A model generated the notes under the pieces. It saw only the letters and a list, made by a program, of their open reading frames with translations. It was not told where the DNA came from and searched no databases. DNA of 37,040 nucleotides from the NCBI RefSeq assembly GCF_040151475.1, contig NZ_JBDKWG010000092.1:1-37040 (forward strand), written 5' to 3'. Made by a program: the position numbers and the translations under genes. This document shows, piece after piece, positions 7,063 to 15,801 of the stretch (positions are counted from its first letter, which is position 1; the number at the start of each line of letters is the position of its first letter). Source of the DNA: CAXBNB01 sp040151475. GTDB lineage: Bacteria > Bacteroidota > Bacteroidia > Cytophagales > Cyclobacteriaceae.

Positions 7063-8115
7063 TTAAATATTTTTAGCCAACCAATCTCCCACTTCTGAGG
7101 TTTTGTAAGCCTTACCTGATGTGATGTCTTCAGTCACATATTCTGCTTCCAAAGATTTGTTCACTACATCTCTTACAGCCTGTGCCTCTTCTAACAAGTC
7201 AAGAGACTCCAGTAACATGGCTGCTGAAAGTACTGTAGCCAATGGGTTGGCAATGTCTTTTCCTGCCGCTTGTGGATACGAACCGTGGATAGGCTCAAAT
7301 ACTGAAGTCTCACGACCTACAGATGCCGATGGCAACAATCCCATAGAGCCAGTGATTACAGAAGCCTCATCAGAAAGAATATCGCCAAACATGTTTTCGG
7401 TCACCATCACGTCAAATTTCTTAGGCCACTGGATCAACTGCATCGCTGCATTGTCCACCAACATGTAATCTGTTTCTATGTCTGTGTATTCTTTCTCAAC
7501 CCTTTGTGCTACTTCTCTCCAAAGTCTGGATGAACTGAGTACGTTGGCTTTATCTACTACTGTTACTTTTTTATTTCTCTTTCCGGCGTATTGATACGCC
7601 AATTTCAAGATTCTTTCAATTTCTTCTACCGTATAGACACAGGTATCAAAAGCTGAAGTCAAATCTTCTGATCTGCCTCTGGCTCCAAAATAGATGCCAC
7701 CAGTTAATTCTCTTATAACCACCAAATCAACATCCTGAACGATCTCTCTTTTCAATGGAGACTTGTCAATCAATGAAGGGAAAGTGGCTACTGGACGGAT
7801 GTTAGCATACAGTCCAAGCTTTTGTCTCATACCTAGCAAGCCTTGTTCTGGCCTTACTTTGGCTGAAGGATTGTTGTCGTATTTCGGATCTCCGATAGCA
7901 CCAAAAAGTACGGCATCAGAATCCAGGCATACCTGATGGGTTTCATCAGGGTAAGGATTGCCAGTTTCATCAATGGCTATTGCACCCACAAGTGCTCTGG
8001 TATAGTTAAAGTTATGACCAAATTTTGCTCCTACAGCATCCATTACTTTGATTGCCTGCTCTACAATTTCAGGTCCGATACCGTCTCCGGCCAAGACTCC
8101 AATCTTAAAATCCAT
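7063..8115 (-). CDS. leuB: 3-isopropylmalate dehydrogenase
   Basis: This 350-residue protein catalyses NAD-dependent oxidation and decarboxylation of 3-isopropylmalate to 2-oxoisocaproate, the third committed step of leucine synthesis. It opens with the family motif IGVLAGDGIGPEIVEQA and has the substrate-binding segment LGLYANIRPV. It also has the RELTGGIYFG loop around residues 140-150 and the metal-binding aspartates of ENMFGDILSDEAS. The late GSYPQAAGKDIANPLATVLS region contributes to NAD binding. Length is normal. It is the last gene of the leu operon, six bases after the preceding synthase gene, and ends at a bidirectional terminator. Confidence 0.97.
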   Translation of the reverse strand: MDFKIGVLAGDGIGPEIVEQAIKVMDAVGAKFGHNFNYTRALVGAIAIDETGNPYPDETHQVCLDSDAVLFGAIGDPKYDNNPSAKVRPEQGLLGMRQKLGLYANIRPVATFPSLIDKSPLKREIVQDVDLVVIRELTGGIYFGARGRSEDLTSAFDTCVYTVEEIERILKLAYQYAGKRNKKVTVVDKANVLSSSRLWREVAQRVEKEYTDIETDYMLVDNAAMQLIQWPKKFDVMVTENMFGDILSDEASVITGSMGLLPSASVGRETSVFEPIHGSYPQAAGKDIANPLATVLSAAMLLESLDLLEEAQAVRDVVNKSLEAEYVTEDITSGKAYKTSEVGDWLAKNI

Positions 8116-8121
8116 ATTTGT

Positions 8122-9636
8122 TTATTTTTTGTTTTCTATAATGTTCAACATTTTGATGGTTGCTTTGATGGCAGCAACAGTTTGATCAGGATCCAGCCCA
8201 CGGGTCTTAAATTTCTGACCATTTTCCCATGTAATAGTCGTGATCACCAAAGCATCGGTATTTCCTCCCGGAGGAATATGAACTTCGTAATCCACGAGTC
8301 TTGGGAGTTGACGCTCCAGTTGGTCATAAATCTCTCCTAGAGAATTCATGAATGCATCATACTGTCCATCACCTGAAGCAGTTTGCTCATATAATTTTCC
8401 ATCAATTTCCACCGACAGGGTAGCCATAGATTTTAAGCCCTGAGCAACAGATAGTGAGTAGTTTTTTATTTGTACTTTTGATTCGACCACAAGGGTACCG
8501 AGTACATCTTTGATGATAAAGGGCAAATCTTCTTTGGTGATAGATTCTTTTTTGTCACCCAGTTCGATGATTCGTTGGGTCAGTTTTTTTGTTTCTTCCT
8601 TGCTCAGTTCTATGCCCAGTTCATCCAGGTTTTTCTGGATACTGGACTTTCCAGACATTTTTCCGAGAGCATAAGTGTATGTTCTTCCGAATCTGGCCGG
8701 TTCAAGAGCTGTTTGGTATAAATTATCTTTGGAATCACCATCAGCATGGATGCCACTTGTTTGTGTAAATACAAATTCTCCGATCAATGGTTTGTTTTGG
8801 GGAATCCTGACTCCTGAAAATGACTCCACGACTTTACTCACCTTGTAAAGCTTCTTTTCGTCAATGTTCAAATCCATTTTCAGATGGTCTTTCACCACAC
8901 CGATCACACTGGATAAAGGTACATTTCCTGCTCTTTCTCCCAATCCATTTAAAGTAGTATGGATGCCGTGAACACCAGCTTTTATTGCTTCAAAAGCATT
9001 GGCAGTCGAAAGGTCGTAATCGTTGTGGGCATGGTAATCAAATTTCATGTTTGGAAATCGATTGACCATGTCTTCACAAAACCGACCTGTATCTCTGTGG
9101 TTGAGTATTCCAAGCGTATCTGGCAGCATGATCCGTTTAACGCTTGTCTCTGACAGTCCTTCTATGATTTGGTACACATATTCAGGAGAGTCGATCATAC
9201 CATTTGACCAGTCTTCGAGGTATATATTCACCTCTATTCCCATGTCATCGGCAATAGCAATGGTGTTTTTTATATCGTTGAGATGCTCTTCCGGTGTTTT
9301 TCTAAGTTGTTTCTCACAATGCTTCAAAGATCCTTTGCACAGCAAATTATCAACCTTTCCACCAGCATCCTGAATCCATTTTAATGAAATGTCTCCATCA
9401 ACAAATCCGAGTACTTCCACTCGGTTTAGGTATCCGTTTTGTTTCGCCCAGTCAAAAATCTTTCTGGCTCCAGCGTATTCTCCATCAGAAACCCTCGCCG
9501 AAGCGACTTCTATCCTGTCAACTTTCAGTTCCTCCAGCAAGAGTTGGGCAATACTCAATTTTTCACCTTCTGTGAAGGATACGCCGGAGGTCTGTTCTCC
9601 ATCTCTAAGAGTAGTATCGAGGATTTCTATTGCCAT
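8122..9636 (-). CDS. Alpha-isopropylmalate/citramalate synthase-like enzyme with C-terminal regulatory domain
   Basis: This 504-residue protein has an HMGL-like TIM barrel with DTTLRDGEQ at 7-15, the metal-binding HAHND at 202-206 and GLGERAGN at 231-238. A linker region follows, then a C-terminal LeuA-type dimer/regulatory domain from about 380 to 500. The enzyme condenses acetyl-CoA with a 2-oxo acid. Its barrel is clearly different from the classical LeuA encoded at 21334, and its position in the operon between leuD and leuB leaves two options: a second isopropylmalate synthase or a citramalate synthase feeding isoleucine synthesis. The sequence alone does not settle the substrate. The regulatory domain suggests feedback inhibition by leucine or isoleucine. 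The start ATG at 9636 directly precedes the conserved IEILDTTLRDGEQ. Confidence 0.85.
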   Translation of the reverse strand: MAIEILDTTLRDGEQTSGVSFTEGEKLSIAQLLLEELKVDRIEVASARVSDGEYAGARKIFDWAKQNGYLNRVEVLGFVDGDISLKWIQDAGGKVDNLLCKGSLKHCEKQLRKTPEEHLNDIKNTIAIADDMGIEVNIYLEDWSNGMIDSPEYVYQIIEGLSETSVKRIMLPDTLGILNHRDTGRFCEDMVNRFPNMKFDYHAHNDYDLSTANAFEAIKAGVHGIHTTLNGLGERAGNVPLSSVIGVVKDHLKMDLNIDEKKLYKVSKVVESFSGVRIPQNKPLIGEFVFTQTSGIHADGDSKDNLYQTALEPARFGRTYTYALGKMSGKSSIQKNLDELGIELSKEETKKLTQRIIELGDKKESITKEDLPFIIKDVLGTLVVESKVQIKNYSLSVAQGLKSMATLSVEIDGKLYEQTASGDGQYDAFMNSLGEIYDQLERQLPRLVDYEVHIPPGGNTDALVITTITWENGQKFKTRGLDPDQTVAAIKATIKMLNIIENKK

Positions 9637-9711
9637 TGTGAAATTTCAGATTCAAATAACACTCGGGAGAAGAATCTGATTAAAAAAGATTGTATGTTAA
9701 ATGTTTTTATA

Positions 9712-10308
9712 TTAAAGTGGTGTGTTTTCAGCAAAAGCCTGAATTTCACTTTTGATGTTTTGTAAGTAGTCGATATCATCGAAACCGTTCAACATATTAC
9801 CCTTTTTGTAGCCATTGATGTCAAAGTTTTCCTGCTCTCCGGTAGCCACAATCGTAACTGTCTGATCAGGAAGGTTTACTTCAAATTCTGCTTTTGGATC
9901 GGCTTCTATTGCCCTGAATATTTTCTCAGCAAAATCAGCACTTACCTGCACTGGCAATACTCCGATGTTGAGGCAGTTGTTTTTGAAAATGTCAGCAAAA
10001 AAGCTTGAAATTACACATCTGAATCCATAATCATAGACTGCCCATGCAGCGTGCTCTCTTGAAGATCCCGAACCGAAGTTTTTTCCTCCCACAAGGATTT
10101 TACCGGAGTAAATAGGGTTGTTTAAAACAAAATCCGATTTTGGAGATTCGTCATTGTTGTATCTCCAGTCACGGAATAAATTATCACCAAACCCCTTACG
10201 CTCAGTTGCCTTCAAAAATCGGGCAGGTATTATTTGATCTGTATCCACGTTTTCTATTGGCAATGGTACAGCAGTACTTTTTAATGTTTCAAATTTATCG
10301 TAGGCCAT
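9712..10308 (-). CDS. leuD: 3-isopropylmalate dehydratase small subunit
   Basis: This 198-residue protein is the swivelling subunit of the heterodimeric isopropylmalate isomerase, which partners LeuC to convert 2- to 3-isopropylmalate. It shows the family landmarks PLPIENVDTDQIIPARFL at 15-32 and the phosphate/substrate loop GKNFGSGSSREHAAWA at 75-90. The tail (DINGYKKGNMLNGFDDIDYL) is also typical. Length is normal. It follows the S23-type gene in the leu operon by 45 bases and precedes the synthase-like gene by 75 bases. Confidence 0.96.
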   Translation of the reverse strand: MAYDKFETLKSTAVPLPIENVDTDQIIPARFLKATERKGFGDNLFRDWRYNNDESPKSDFVLNNPIYSGKILVGGKNFGSGSSREHAAWAVYDYGFRCVISSFFADIFKNNCLNIGVLPVQVSADFAEKIFRAIEADPKAEFEVNLPDQTVTIVATGEQENFDINGYKKGNMLNGFDDIDYLQNIKSEIQAFAENTPL

Positions 10309-10353
10309 AATTTAATTGCTTTGCGCAAGACGTTAAACGCCGAACGCTATTGT

Positions 10354-10701
10354 TCATATTTTATTTATCAAATTGTTTAAGCTCCGCCTGACCATGTTTA
10401 CCTTATCAAACAGTACTTCATATAATTCTTCTTTCAAATAATTTAAATCCTTTGAAAGAATCAGAAAATACTCCAATTCTGAAGCGGATCCTCTGGCAAT
10501 TACAAGGTATCTTTTAAATTCTGAATCACTTTCCCTTCCGCAACCTTCAGAGATATTTGAAGGTACCGAATAGGCTGCCCTTCTCATTTGACTGACCATA
10601 CTGAATTTTTCTTCTTCAGGAAATTCTTTGGTGACCTTATAAATGGAAAGAGCCACTTCATGACCCAGCTCCCAAACCTTGTATTTTCTATAATCTCTCA
10701 A
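10354..10701 (-). CDS. Four-helix-bundle protein, 23S rRNA intervening-sequence (S23) family
   Basis: This 115-residue protein matches the S23 family: an opening RDYRKYKVWELGHEVALSIY, the conserved middle MRRAAYSVPSNISEGCGR at about 39-56, then YLVIARGSASELEYFL. The family was first found inside intervening sequences of 23S rRNA genes. In Bacteroidota it occurs as free-standing small genes whose function is unknown; a nucleic-acid-binding role is only suggested. The likely start is a TTG at 10701, because no in-frame ATG gives the conserved N-terminus. It is co-directional with and placed between leuC and leuD, an odd place for an unrelated gene. The flanks carry GCG-rich short repeats (near 10320-10345 and 10702-10735), which hints at insertion. 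Confidence 0.9.
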   Translation of the reverse strand: MRDYRKYKVWELGHEVALSIYKVTKEFPEEEKFSMVSQMRRAAYSVPSNISEGCGRESDSEFKRYLVIARGSASELEYFLILSKDLNYLKEELYEVLFDKVNMVRRSLNNLINKI

Positions 10702-10726
10702 AGCGTATAGCGAATTGCGCTTAGCT

Positions 10727-12124
10727 CTAAGCGATTAAATCCCTCGGATCAGTTACCTTGCCCATTACGGCACTGGCGGCTGCCACTAGCGGACTAGCCA
10801 AAAGTGTTCTTGAACCAGGTCCTTGCCTTCCTTCAAAATTTCGGTTGGAAGTACTTACAGCAAGTTTGCCAGCCGGAACTTTATCATCATTCATAGCCAA
10901 ACAAGCAGAACATCCCGGCTCTCTCAATTCGAATCCGGCTTCATGGATCACGTCCAACAATCCCTCTTCCTTGATAGCAGCCTCTACTTTGTGTGATCCA
11001 GGAACCAGCCATGCAGTGACATTATCGGCTTTTTTTCTACCTTTGATGATAGAAGCAAACGCCCTAAAATCTTCGATTCGACCATTGGTACAACTTCCTA
11101 TAAAAACGAAATCAATAGGTTTTCCAATCATTGAATCTCCTTCATGGAAATCCATGTAGCTCAAGGATTTTTTGTAAGTTTCAACTCCTCCTTCTAAATC
11201 TTCTGCTTTAGGGATATGTTTTGAAATTCCCATTCCCATTCCAGGGTTGGTACCATAAGTGATCATTGGCTCAATGGAAGTGCCATCAAAAGTAAATTCT
11301 TTATCAAAAACAGCATCATCATCTGTTTTCAATGTCTCCCAATAGGTCATGGCCTTGTCCCACGCTTCACCTGCTGGTGTAAATTCACGTCCTTTTATAT
11401 AATCAAATGTCTTTTCATCGGGAGCAATAATACCACCACGAGCACCCATTTCGATGCTTAGGTTGCATACAGTCATACGACCTTCCATGGTCATATTTTC
11501 GAATACATCACCAGCATACTCTACAAAGTAACCAGTCGCTCCTGAAGTTGATAATTGTGATATGATGAATAGTGCCACATCTTTAGGTGAAACTCCTTTT
11601 TGTAGTTCACCATTGATATTGATTCTCATTTTCTTTGGCTTAGGCTGCATGATACACTGTGTCGCCAATACCATTTCTACTTCGGATGTACCAATACCAA
11701 AAGCAATGGCACCAAAAGCACCATGAGTGGAAGTGTGAGAATCTCCACAAACGATCGTCGCTCCAGGTACAGTAATGCCATATTCCGGGCCTACTACGTG
11801 TACTATGCCGTTCTTTTCATGTCCCAATCCCCAATGGCTGATTCCATGCTCTTTAGAGTTTTCTTCCAACGCTTTTAGCTGGTTGGCCGAAAGTGGATCC
11901 TGAACGGGAAGGTGCTGGTTTATAGTTGGTGTGTTGTGATCTGCAGTTGCAAATGTTCTATCGGGATGAAGTACCTTTATTCCCCTATTTTTTAATCCTA
12001 AAAAAGCAACGGGGCTGGTTACTTCATGAACCATGTGCCTGTCAATAAAAAACACGTCTGGTCCATCCTCAATCTTACGAACCACGTGCGAATCCCACAC
12101 TTTGTCAAATAATGTCTTACCCAT
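10727..12124 (-). CDS. leuC: 3-isopropylmalate dehydratase large subunit
   Basis: This 465-residue aconitase-superfamily protein is the [4Fe-4S] subunit of isopropylmalate isomerase. The cluster cysteines are Cys345 (FIGSCTNGR), Cys405 and Cys408 (EPGCSACLAMN). Other landmarks are IDRHMVHEVTSPVAF at 27-41, the GDSHTSTHGAFGAIAFGIG segment at 127-145 and NRNFEGRQGPGSRTLLASP near the C-terminus. Length and motifs are normal. It is the first gene of the leu operon, with about 70 bases of leader RNA downstream of a likely promoter. Confidence 0.97.
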   Translation of the reverse strand: MGKTLFDKVWDSHVVRKIEDGPDVFFIDRHMVHEVTSPVAFLGLKNRGIKVLHPDRTFATADHNTPTINQHLPVQDPLSANQLKALEENSKEHGISHWGLGHEKNGIVHVVGPEYGITVPGATIVCGDSHTSTHGAFGAIAFGIGTSEVEMVLATQCIMQPKPKKMRININGELQKGVSPKDVALFIISQLSTSGATGYFVEYAGDVFENMTMEGRMTVCNLSIEMGARGGIIAPDEKTFDYIKGREFTPAGEAWDKAMTYWETLKTDDDAVFDKEFTFDGTSIEPMITYGTNPGMGMGISKHIPKAEDLEGGVETYKKSLSYMDFHEGDSMIGKPIDFVFIGSCTNGRIEDFRAFASIIKGRKKADNVTAWLVPGSHKVEAAIKEEGLLDVIHEAGFELREPGCSACLAMNDDKVPAGKLAVSTSNRNFEGRQGPGSRTLLASPLVAAASAVMGKVTDPRDLIA

Positions 12125-12165
12125 GATTTATTTTTCCTTGAATTTGTATCTTCTAAATATTTACT

Positions 12166-12241
12166 GTCATTTATTAGCAAATGACTTCTAAATGGGCGGC
12201 AAAAATAGAGATTTATTGCCAATCTTTATAGAGATTTATTG
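12166..12241 (-). promoter_or_regulatory. Likely leu operon promoter with tandem 14-base repeats
   Basis: On the minus strand an exact -7 element TATTTTTG lies at 12207-12200. No good -33 TTG is present at the usual distance. The element overlaps the promoter-proximal copy of a 14-base direct repeat. On the plus strand the repeat reads ATAGAGATTTATTG, at 12205-12218 and 12228-12241, spaced exactly 23 bases apart. This layout suits a regulator binding upstream of and over the promoter. The leader RNA also has a 7-bp hairpin (12166-12172 with 12179-12185). No Leu-rich leader peptide is visible. Confidence 0.45.
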
Positions 12242-12389
12242 ATTTAATAAAACCAAATTCAATGCGTTTCAGCCAATTCGTTGTGATGATCAATTATAAT
12301 TATCGATTTTTTTGGATGCATTAATTTCAGAAAGGGACATTTAGTAAAAAAAATAAAGTCAGCTATGATTTATTTCATATCTTCATGGC

Positions 12390-13679
12390 ATGATAAAAGA
12401 CAGCTCGAAAACGATCAATGCCTGGTGCTCTTATGACTGGTCAAACTCAGTTTATAACCTCATAGTCACCACTGCGATTTTCCCGGTGTATTACTCTGCT
12501 ATGACCAGAGAAGCCTTTAATGGAGAAGTGATAGAGTTTTTTGGTTGGAAGGTGGATAACACAGTAATTTATACTTATGCCATTTCATTTTCATTTCTTA
12601 TTACAGTCATTCTTTATCCTATATTGTCGGGTATAGCCGATTTCAGTGGGATGAAAAAAAGGTTCATGCAGTTTTTTACTTATCTGGGATCGGGAGCCTG
12701 TTTTGGTCTGTTTCTATTTGACGGTTACAATGTAGAATATGGAATCTTTATGGCAATTTTGGCTAGCATTGGTTATGCAGGGTCTGTGGTTTTTTACAAT
12801 GCTTTTTTGCCAGAGATAGCTTCTGAAGGTAAAATGGATCAGGTAAGTGCCAGGGGTTTTTCCATGGGTTATGTGGGTAGTGTGATTTTATTGATTATCA
12901 GTCTCGTCTTAATATTGAATTTTGAGACATTCGGATTTGTAAACTCTTCGGCAGCTACCAGGTTTGTCTTTTTGCTGGTTGGTATGTGGTGGATTGGTTT
13001 TTCACAAATAGCATTCTACCATTTGAAGGATAACCCCACAGGACATAAAGTCACTTCTGCGATACTCACCCAGGGTTTTGGAGAATTAAAAAAGGTATTT
13101 ATGCACCTGAAGGAAAAGGTGAGTTCAATCAGATTTCTATATTCATTTTTCTTTTATAGTATGGGGGTACAAACTGTGATGTTGCTTGCTCCTCTTTTTG
13201 GAGAAACAGAGATAGGAATGACCGGAGATGAAATGATAGTAGTGGTGTTGATTTTGCAAGTATTGGCAATAGGAGGTGCTTATTTCTTTGCCTTTGTTTC
13301 CAAAATAAAAGGCAACAAGTTTGCCATTGTTTCAGCCATACTGATATGGCTAATGGTATGTGTGGGTGCTTATTTTGCTCAGGATAAAGTAGCCTTTTAT
13401 GTTTTAGCGGCGTTCCTTGGATTTGTAATGGGAGGGATTCAGTCAATTTCCAGATCGACCTATTCAAAATTGATCCCGGCAGGTACAACCGATTCAGCTT
13501 CATACTTCAGCTTTTATGATGTGACTGATAAACTAGCGATTGTGTTAGGAACGGCATCTTTTGGTATAATAGAGCAGATTACGGGCAGTATGAGGAACTC
13601 TATCCTTTGTATGACGTTGTTTTTTATCGTAGGATTGTTGATCTTGTCAACAGTGGAATTGATTAAAAACAAAGAATGA
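12390..13679 (+). CDS. MFS transporter, UMF1/Atg22 family
   Basis: This 429-residue integral membrane protein has about 12 predicted transmembrane helices. Its opening, INAWCSYDWSNSVYNLIVTT, is the hallmark of the UMF1 (vacuole effluxer Atg22-like) branch of the major facilitator superfamily. A cytoplasmic loop GIADFSGMKKRFMQF at about 83-97 fits the MFS motif between helices 2 and 3. The related yeast Atg22 exports amino acids from the vacuole; the substrate here is unknown. Its last four bases overlap the start of the next gene (ATGA), so the two are translationally coupled. It diverges from leuC across a 265-base region. Confidence 0.9.
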   Translation: MIKDSSKTINAWCSYDWSNSVYNLIVTTAIFPVYYSAMTREAFNGEVIEFFGWKVDNTVIYTYAISFSFLITVILYPILSGIADFSGMKKRFMQFFTYLGSGACFGLFLFDGYNVEYGIFMAILASIGYAGSVVFYNAFLPEIASEGKMDQVSARGFSMGYVGSVILLIISLVLILNFETFGFVNSSAATRFVFLLVGMWWIGFSQIAFYHLKDNPTGHKVTSAILTQGFGELKKVFMHLKEKVSSIRFLYSFFFYSMGVQTVMLLAPLFGETEIGMTGDEMIVVVLILQVLAIGGAYFFAFVSKIKGNKFAIVSAILIWLMVCVGAYFAQDKVAFYVLAAFLGFVMGGIQSISRSTYSKLIPAGTTDSASYFSFYDVTDKLAIVLGTASFGIIEQITGSMRNSILCMTLFFIVGLLILSTVELIKNKE

Positions 13680-15016
13680 TTTACAATGCACTCAAACAAA
13701 TAGTTAAGCTTGCTCTTTGGATTTTTTTTTCAAAAATCATTGTCAATAAAAAGCGGGAACTACCAGATAAAGGCCCACTAATTATTGTGGTTAACCATCC
13801 TAATACCTTTATGGATCCATTGATCGTAGCAGCCCTATTCAGGCAGCAGGTAGGTTTTCTTGGTAATGCATCCATTTTTGTCAATAAAATAGTGAATGCA
13901 GTATTTAGATATTTCAATGTAATACCTGTATATCGGCAAAAGGATGTGGAAAGTAATGAGCCGATTGATAATGAGAATGCTTTTAGGGCTTGCACCGAAT
14001 ACCTGACCAATGGCAATACTTTGATGATATTTCCTGAAGGATCCAGCTATCATGAGTTGAAGCTTAGGAAAATAAAGACAGGAACAGCCCGGATTGCCCT
14101 GACTACTGAAGAACAGAATGATTTCAAACTGGGTTTGAAAATACTTCCCGTAGGGCTTTATTACTCTAACCCATCCCGATTCAGAAGCAAAATTCATATC
14201 AATGTTGATCAGGTTTTTGAGGTATCGGAGTTTCAGGACATTTATGAACAAGACAAAATAAAAGGTGTACAGGAACTCACGGAAAGAATAAGAAAAGTTC
14301 TGGCTGAAAATGTGATCACCACAGAAGACGATGAGCAGGAAGAGCTTTTTATAAAGCTCAAGAGAGTTTACAAAAGCAGATTGTTATCAAAAACTAACTT
14401 TTCTCAAGAATTTCAATTGACTAAGGAAATGATAAAAGCAATTGAATACTTCAAAATAAGTAATGAAGTGTCATTTGCCCGAATCAAAAGTAATGTAGAT
14501 AGGTATATTCGGATTTTGGAGGAGGAGGGGTTGTCTGGAAGCGGTCAGAATATGGCTCATAGTATGCCGAAAAAAATCCTTTACACATTACTTGGTTTCA
14601 TTTATCTAATTATTGGGTTTCCGGTTTATCTATCAGGAGTGATTCAAAACTATTTGCCTTATAAAATACCCTATTGGACGGCAAGAAAGATTACTAGTGA
14701 AATGGAGTATCACGCACCCATTATGTTGACGGTTGGCATATTAGTATTTCCAATTTTCTATTGTGTGATGGGTTATGCATTTTATACTTTAGTATCAAAA
14801 GATCTATTGATGATTTCGCTCTATATGATACTTTTGCCAGTGAGTGGTTTTTATTGTATCCATTACCTTGATTTTGTAGATCGGGTTCGAGACTTTGTCA
14901 AACTCAATTCTTTTTTTAAAAAAACAGACTTGAAGATGTCGGAACTTATTACCTTGAAAGAAGACCTTACATTGATATTGGATGAAGCTATGGAAACCTA
15001 TTTGAAACGGCTATAA
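13676..15016 (+). CDS. PlsC-family glycerol(lyso)phosphate acyltransferase with C-terminal membrane segments
   Basis: This 446-residue protein has an N-terminal PlsC-type acyltransferase domain. The catalytic motif is NHPNTFMD at 40-47, with His41 and Asp47 separated by five residues instead of the usual four. The glycerophosphate-binding FPEGSS is at 119-124. An extended, charged region (about 200-300) follows, then about four hydrophobic helices from 303 to 405. Spacing and overall plan recall Gat1/Gpt2-like glycerol-3-phosphate acyltransferases, so a role in phospholipid synthesis at the inner membrane is likely. It is translationally coupled to the transporter gene before it. Confidence 0.85.
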   Translation: MIYNALKQIVKLALWIFFSKIIVNKKRELPDKGPLIIVVNHPNTFMDPLIVAALFRQQVGFLGNASIFVNKIVNAVFRYFNVIPVYRQKDVESNEPIDNENAFRACTEYLTNGNTLMIFPEGSSYHELKLRKIKTGTARIALTTEEQNDFKLGLKILPVGLYYSNPSRFRSKIHINVDQVFEVSEFQDIYEQDKIKGVQELTERIRKVLAENVITTEDDEQEELFIKLKRVYKSRLLSKTNFSQEFQLTKEMIKAIEYFKISNEVSFARIKSNVDRYIRILEEEGLSGSGQNMAHSMPKKILYTLLGFIYLIIGFPVYLSGVIQNYLPYKIPYWTARKITSEMEYHAPIMLTVGILVFPIFYCVMGYAFYTLVSKDLLMISLYMILLPVSGFYCIHYLDFVDRVRDFVKLNSFFKKTDLKMSELITLKEDLTLILDEAMETYLKRL

Positions 15017-15048
15017 CTTTTATTTAAACTATAGATGACGGGCAAATT

Positions 15049-15390
15049 ATGACGAAAATATATCACAATCCCAGATGCGGCAAAAGCAGGCAAACCCTTA
15101 AAATACTGGAAGAAAAAGGTGAGCAGATTGAAATCGTGGAATACCTGAAGAACACACCTGGCAGAGAGGAATTGCTTGCAATTATTAAAATGCTGGGAAT
15201 TACTCCCTTAGAACTAGTAAGAAAGGGAGAAAGTATTTTTAAGGAAAATTATAAGGGAAAAGATCTGTCCGATGACCAATGGATTGATACAATGTTAGCT
15301 CATCCTATTTTGATAGAAAGGCCAATTGTAATAAAAAATGGCAGAGCTGCTATCGGAAGGCCACCGGAGAGTGTCCTTGAAGTTTTGTAA
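15049..15390 (+). CDS. ArsC-family (glutaredoxin-type) arsenate reductase-like protein
   Basis: This 113-residue thioredoxin-fold protein is close in pattern to E. coli ArsC: IYHNPRCGKSRQTLKILEE at 4-22 with the reactive Cys10, then the late segment HPILIERPIVIKNGRAAIGR, which carries the anion-binding arginines. ArsC uses glutathione and glutaredoxin to reduce arsenate. No arsR, arsB or acr3 gene is nearby, so a housekeeping thiol-redox role (as proposed for YfgD-like members) is equally possible. It lies 32 bases after the acyltransferase gene and may share its transcript. Confidence 0.9.
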   Translation: MTKIYHNPRCGKSRQTLKILEEKGEQIEIVEYLKNTPGREELLAIIKMLGITPLELVRKGESIFKENYKGKDLSDDQWIDTMLAHPILIERPIVIKNGRAAIGRPPESVLEVL

Positions 15391-15495
15391 TCATTGCAGT
15401 TTTGCGGCCTATCTCATTGTTTTGATTTATGCCCTCATTGTGGTTTGGATGGAAGGATAATTTGGAGGGAATCTAAATTTATTTTATAACTGGTG

Positions 15496-15527
15496 TTGCT
15501 AAAATGGAAAGTGTTAAACTATATTTG
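15496..15527 (+). promoter_or_regulatory. Promoter of the tRNA-Ser gene
   Basis: TTG at 15496-15498, a 21-base spacer and TATATTTG at 15520-15527 give an exact match to the Bacteroidota consensus. The tRNA begins 25 bases downstream. The 21-base spacing is the same as in the ilv promoter of this window. Confidence 0.75.
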
Positions 15528-15551
15528 CACTCCTTTTTAGACAGGAGCCCC

Positions 15552-15639
<88 letters not shown>

Positions 15640-15645
15640 AATATC

Positions 15646-15670
15646 AGACCAAAATGATGGTCTTTTTTTT
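15646..15670 (+). terminator. Terminator between the two tRNA genes
   Basis: AGACC at 15646-15650 pairs with GGTCT at 15659-15663, followed by a run of eight T. It lies eight bases after tRNA-Ser and 15 bases before tRNA-Arg. Confidence 0.75.
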
Positions 15671-15684
15671 AGTGTTAAAATCCA

Positions 15685-15758
15685 GGTCCGCTAGCTCAAC
15701 TGGATAGAGCAACTGCCTTCTAAGCAGTAGGTTTCAGGTTCGAGTCCTGAGCGGATCA
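15685..15758 (+). tRNA. tRNA-Arg (anticodon TCT)
   Basis: The acceptor stem 15685-15691 pairs with 15751-15757, with discriminator A at 15758. The anticodon arm ACTGC-CTTCTAA-GCAGT gives anticodon TCT. The T arm is TCAGG-TTCGAGT-CCTGA at 15734-15750. CCA is not encoded. No consensus promoter fits between this gene and the terminator before it, so it may depend on readthrough. Confidence 0.96.
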
Positions 15759-15769
15759 CTCAGTAAATC

Positions 15770-15801
15770 AAGGAGTTACATTAATTTGCAGCTCCTTTTT
15801 T
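15770..15801 (+). terminator. Terminator after tRNA-Arg, overlapping the end of the EamA gene
   Basis: AAGGAG at 15770-15775 pairs with CTCCTT at 15792-15797, and six T end at 15801. The 16-base loop is long, so strength is moderate. The downstream arm lies inside the last codons of the convergent EamA gene. Confidence 0.55.

Noticed and set aside
12139..12180. Five-codon frame (MTVNI) in the leuC leader RNA as an attenuation peptide
   Set aside because: Too short, has no Leu codons, and no terminator or antiterminator fold follows it.
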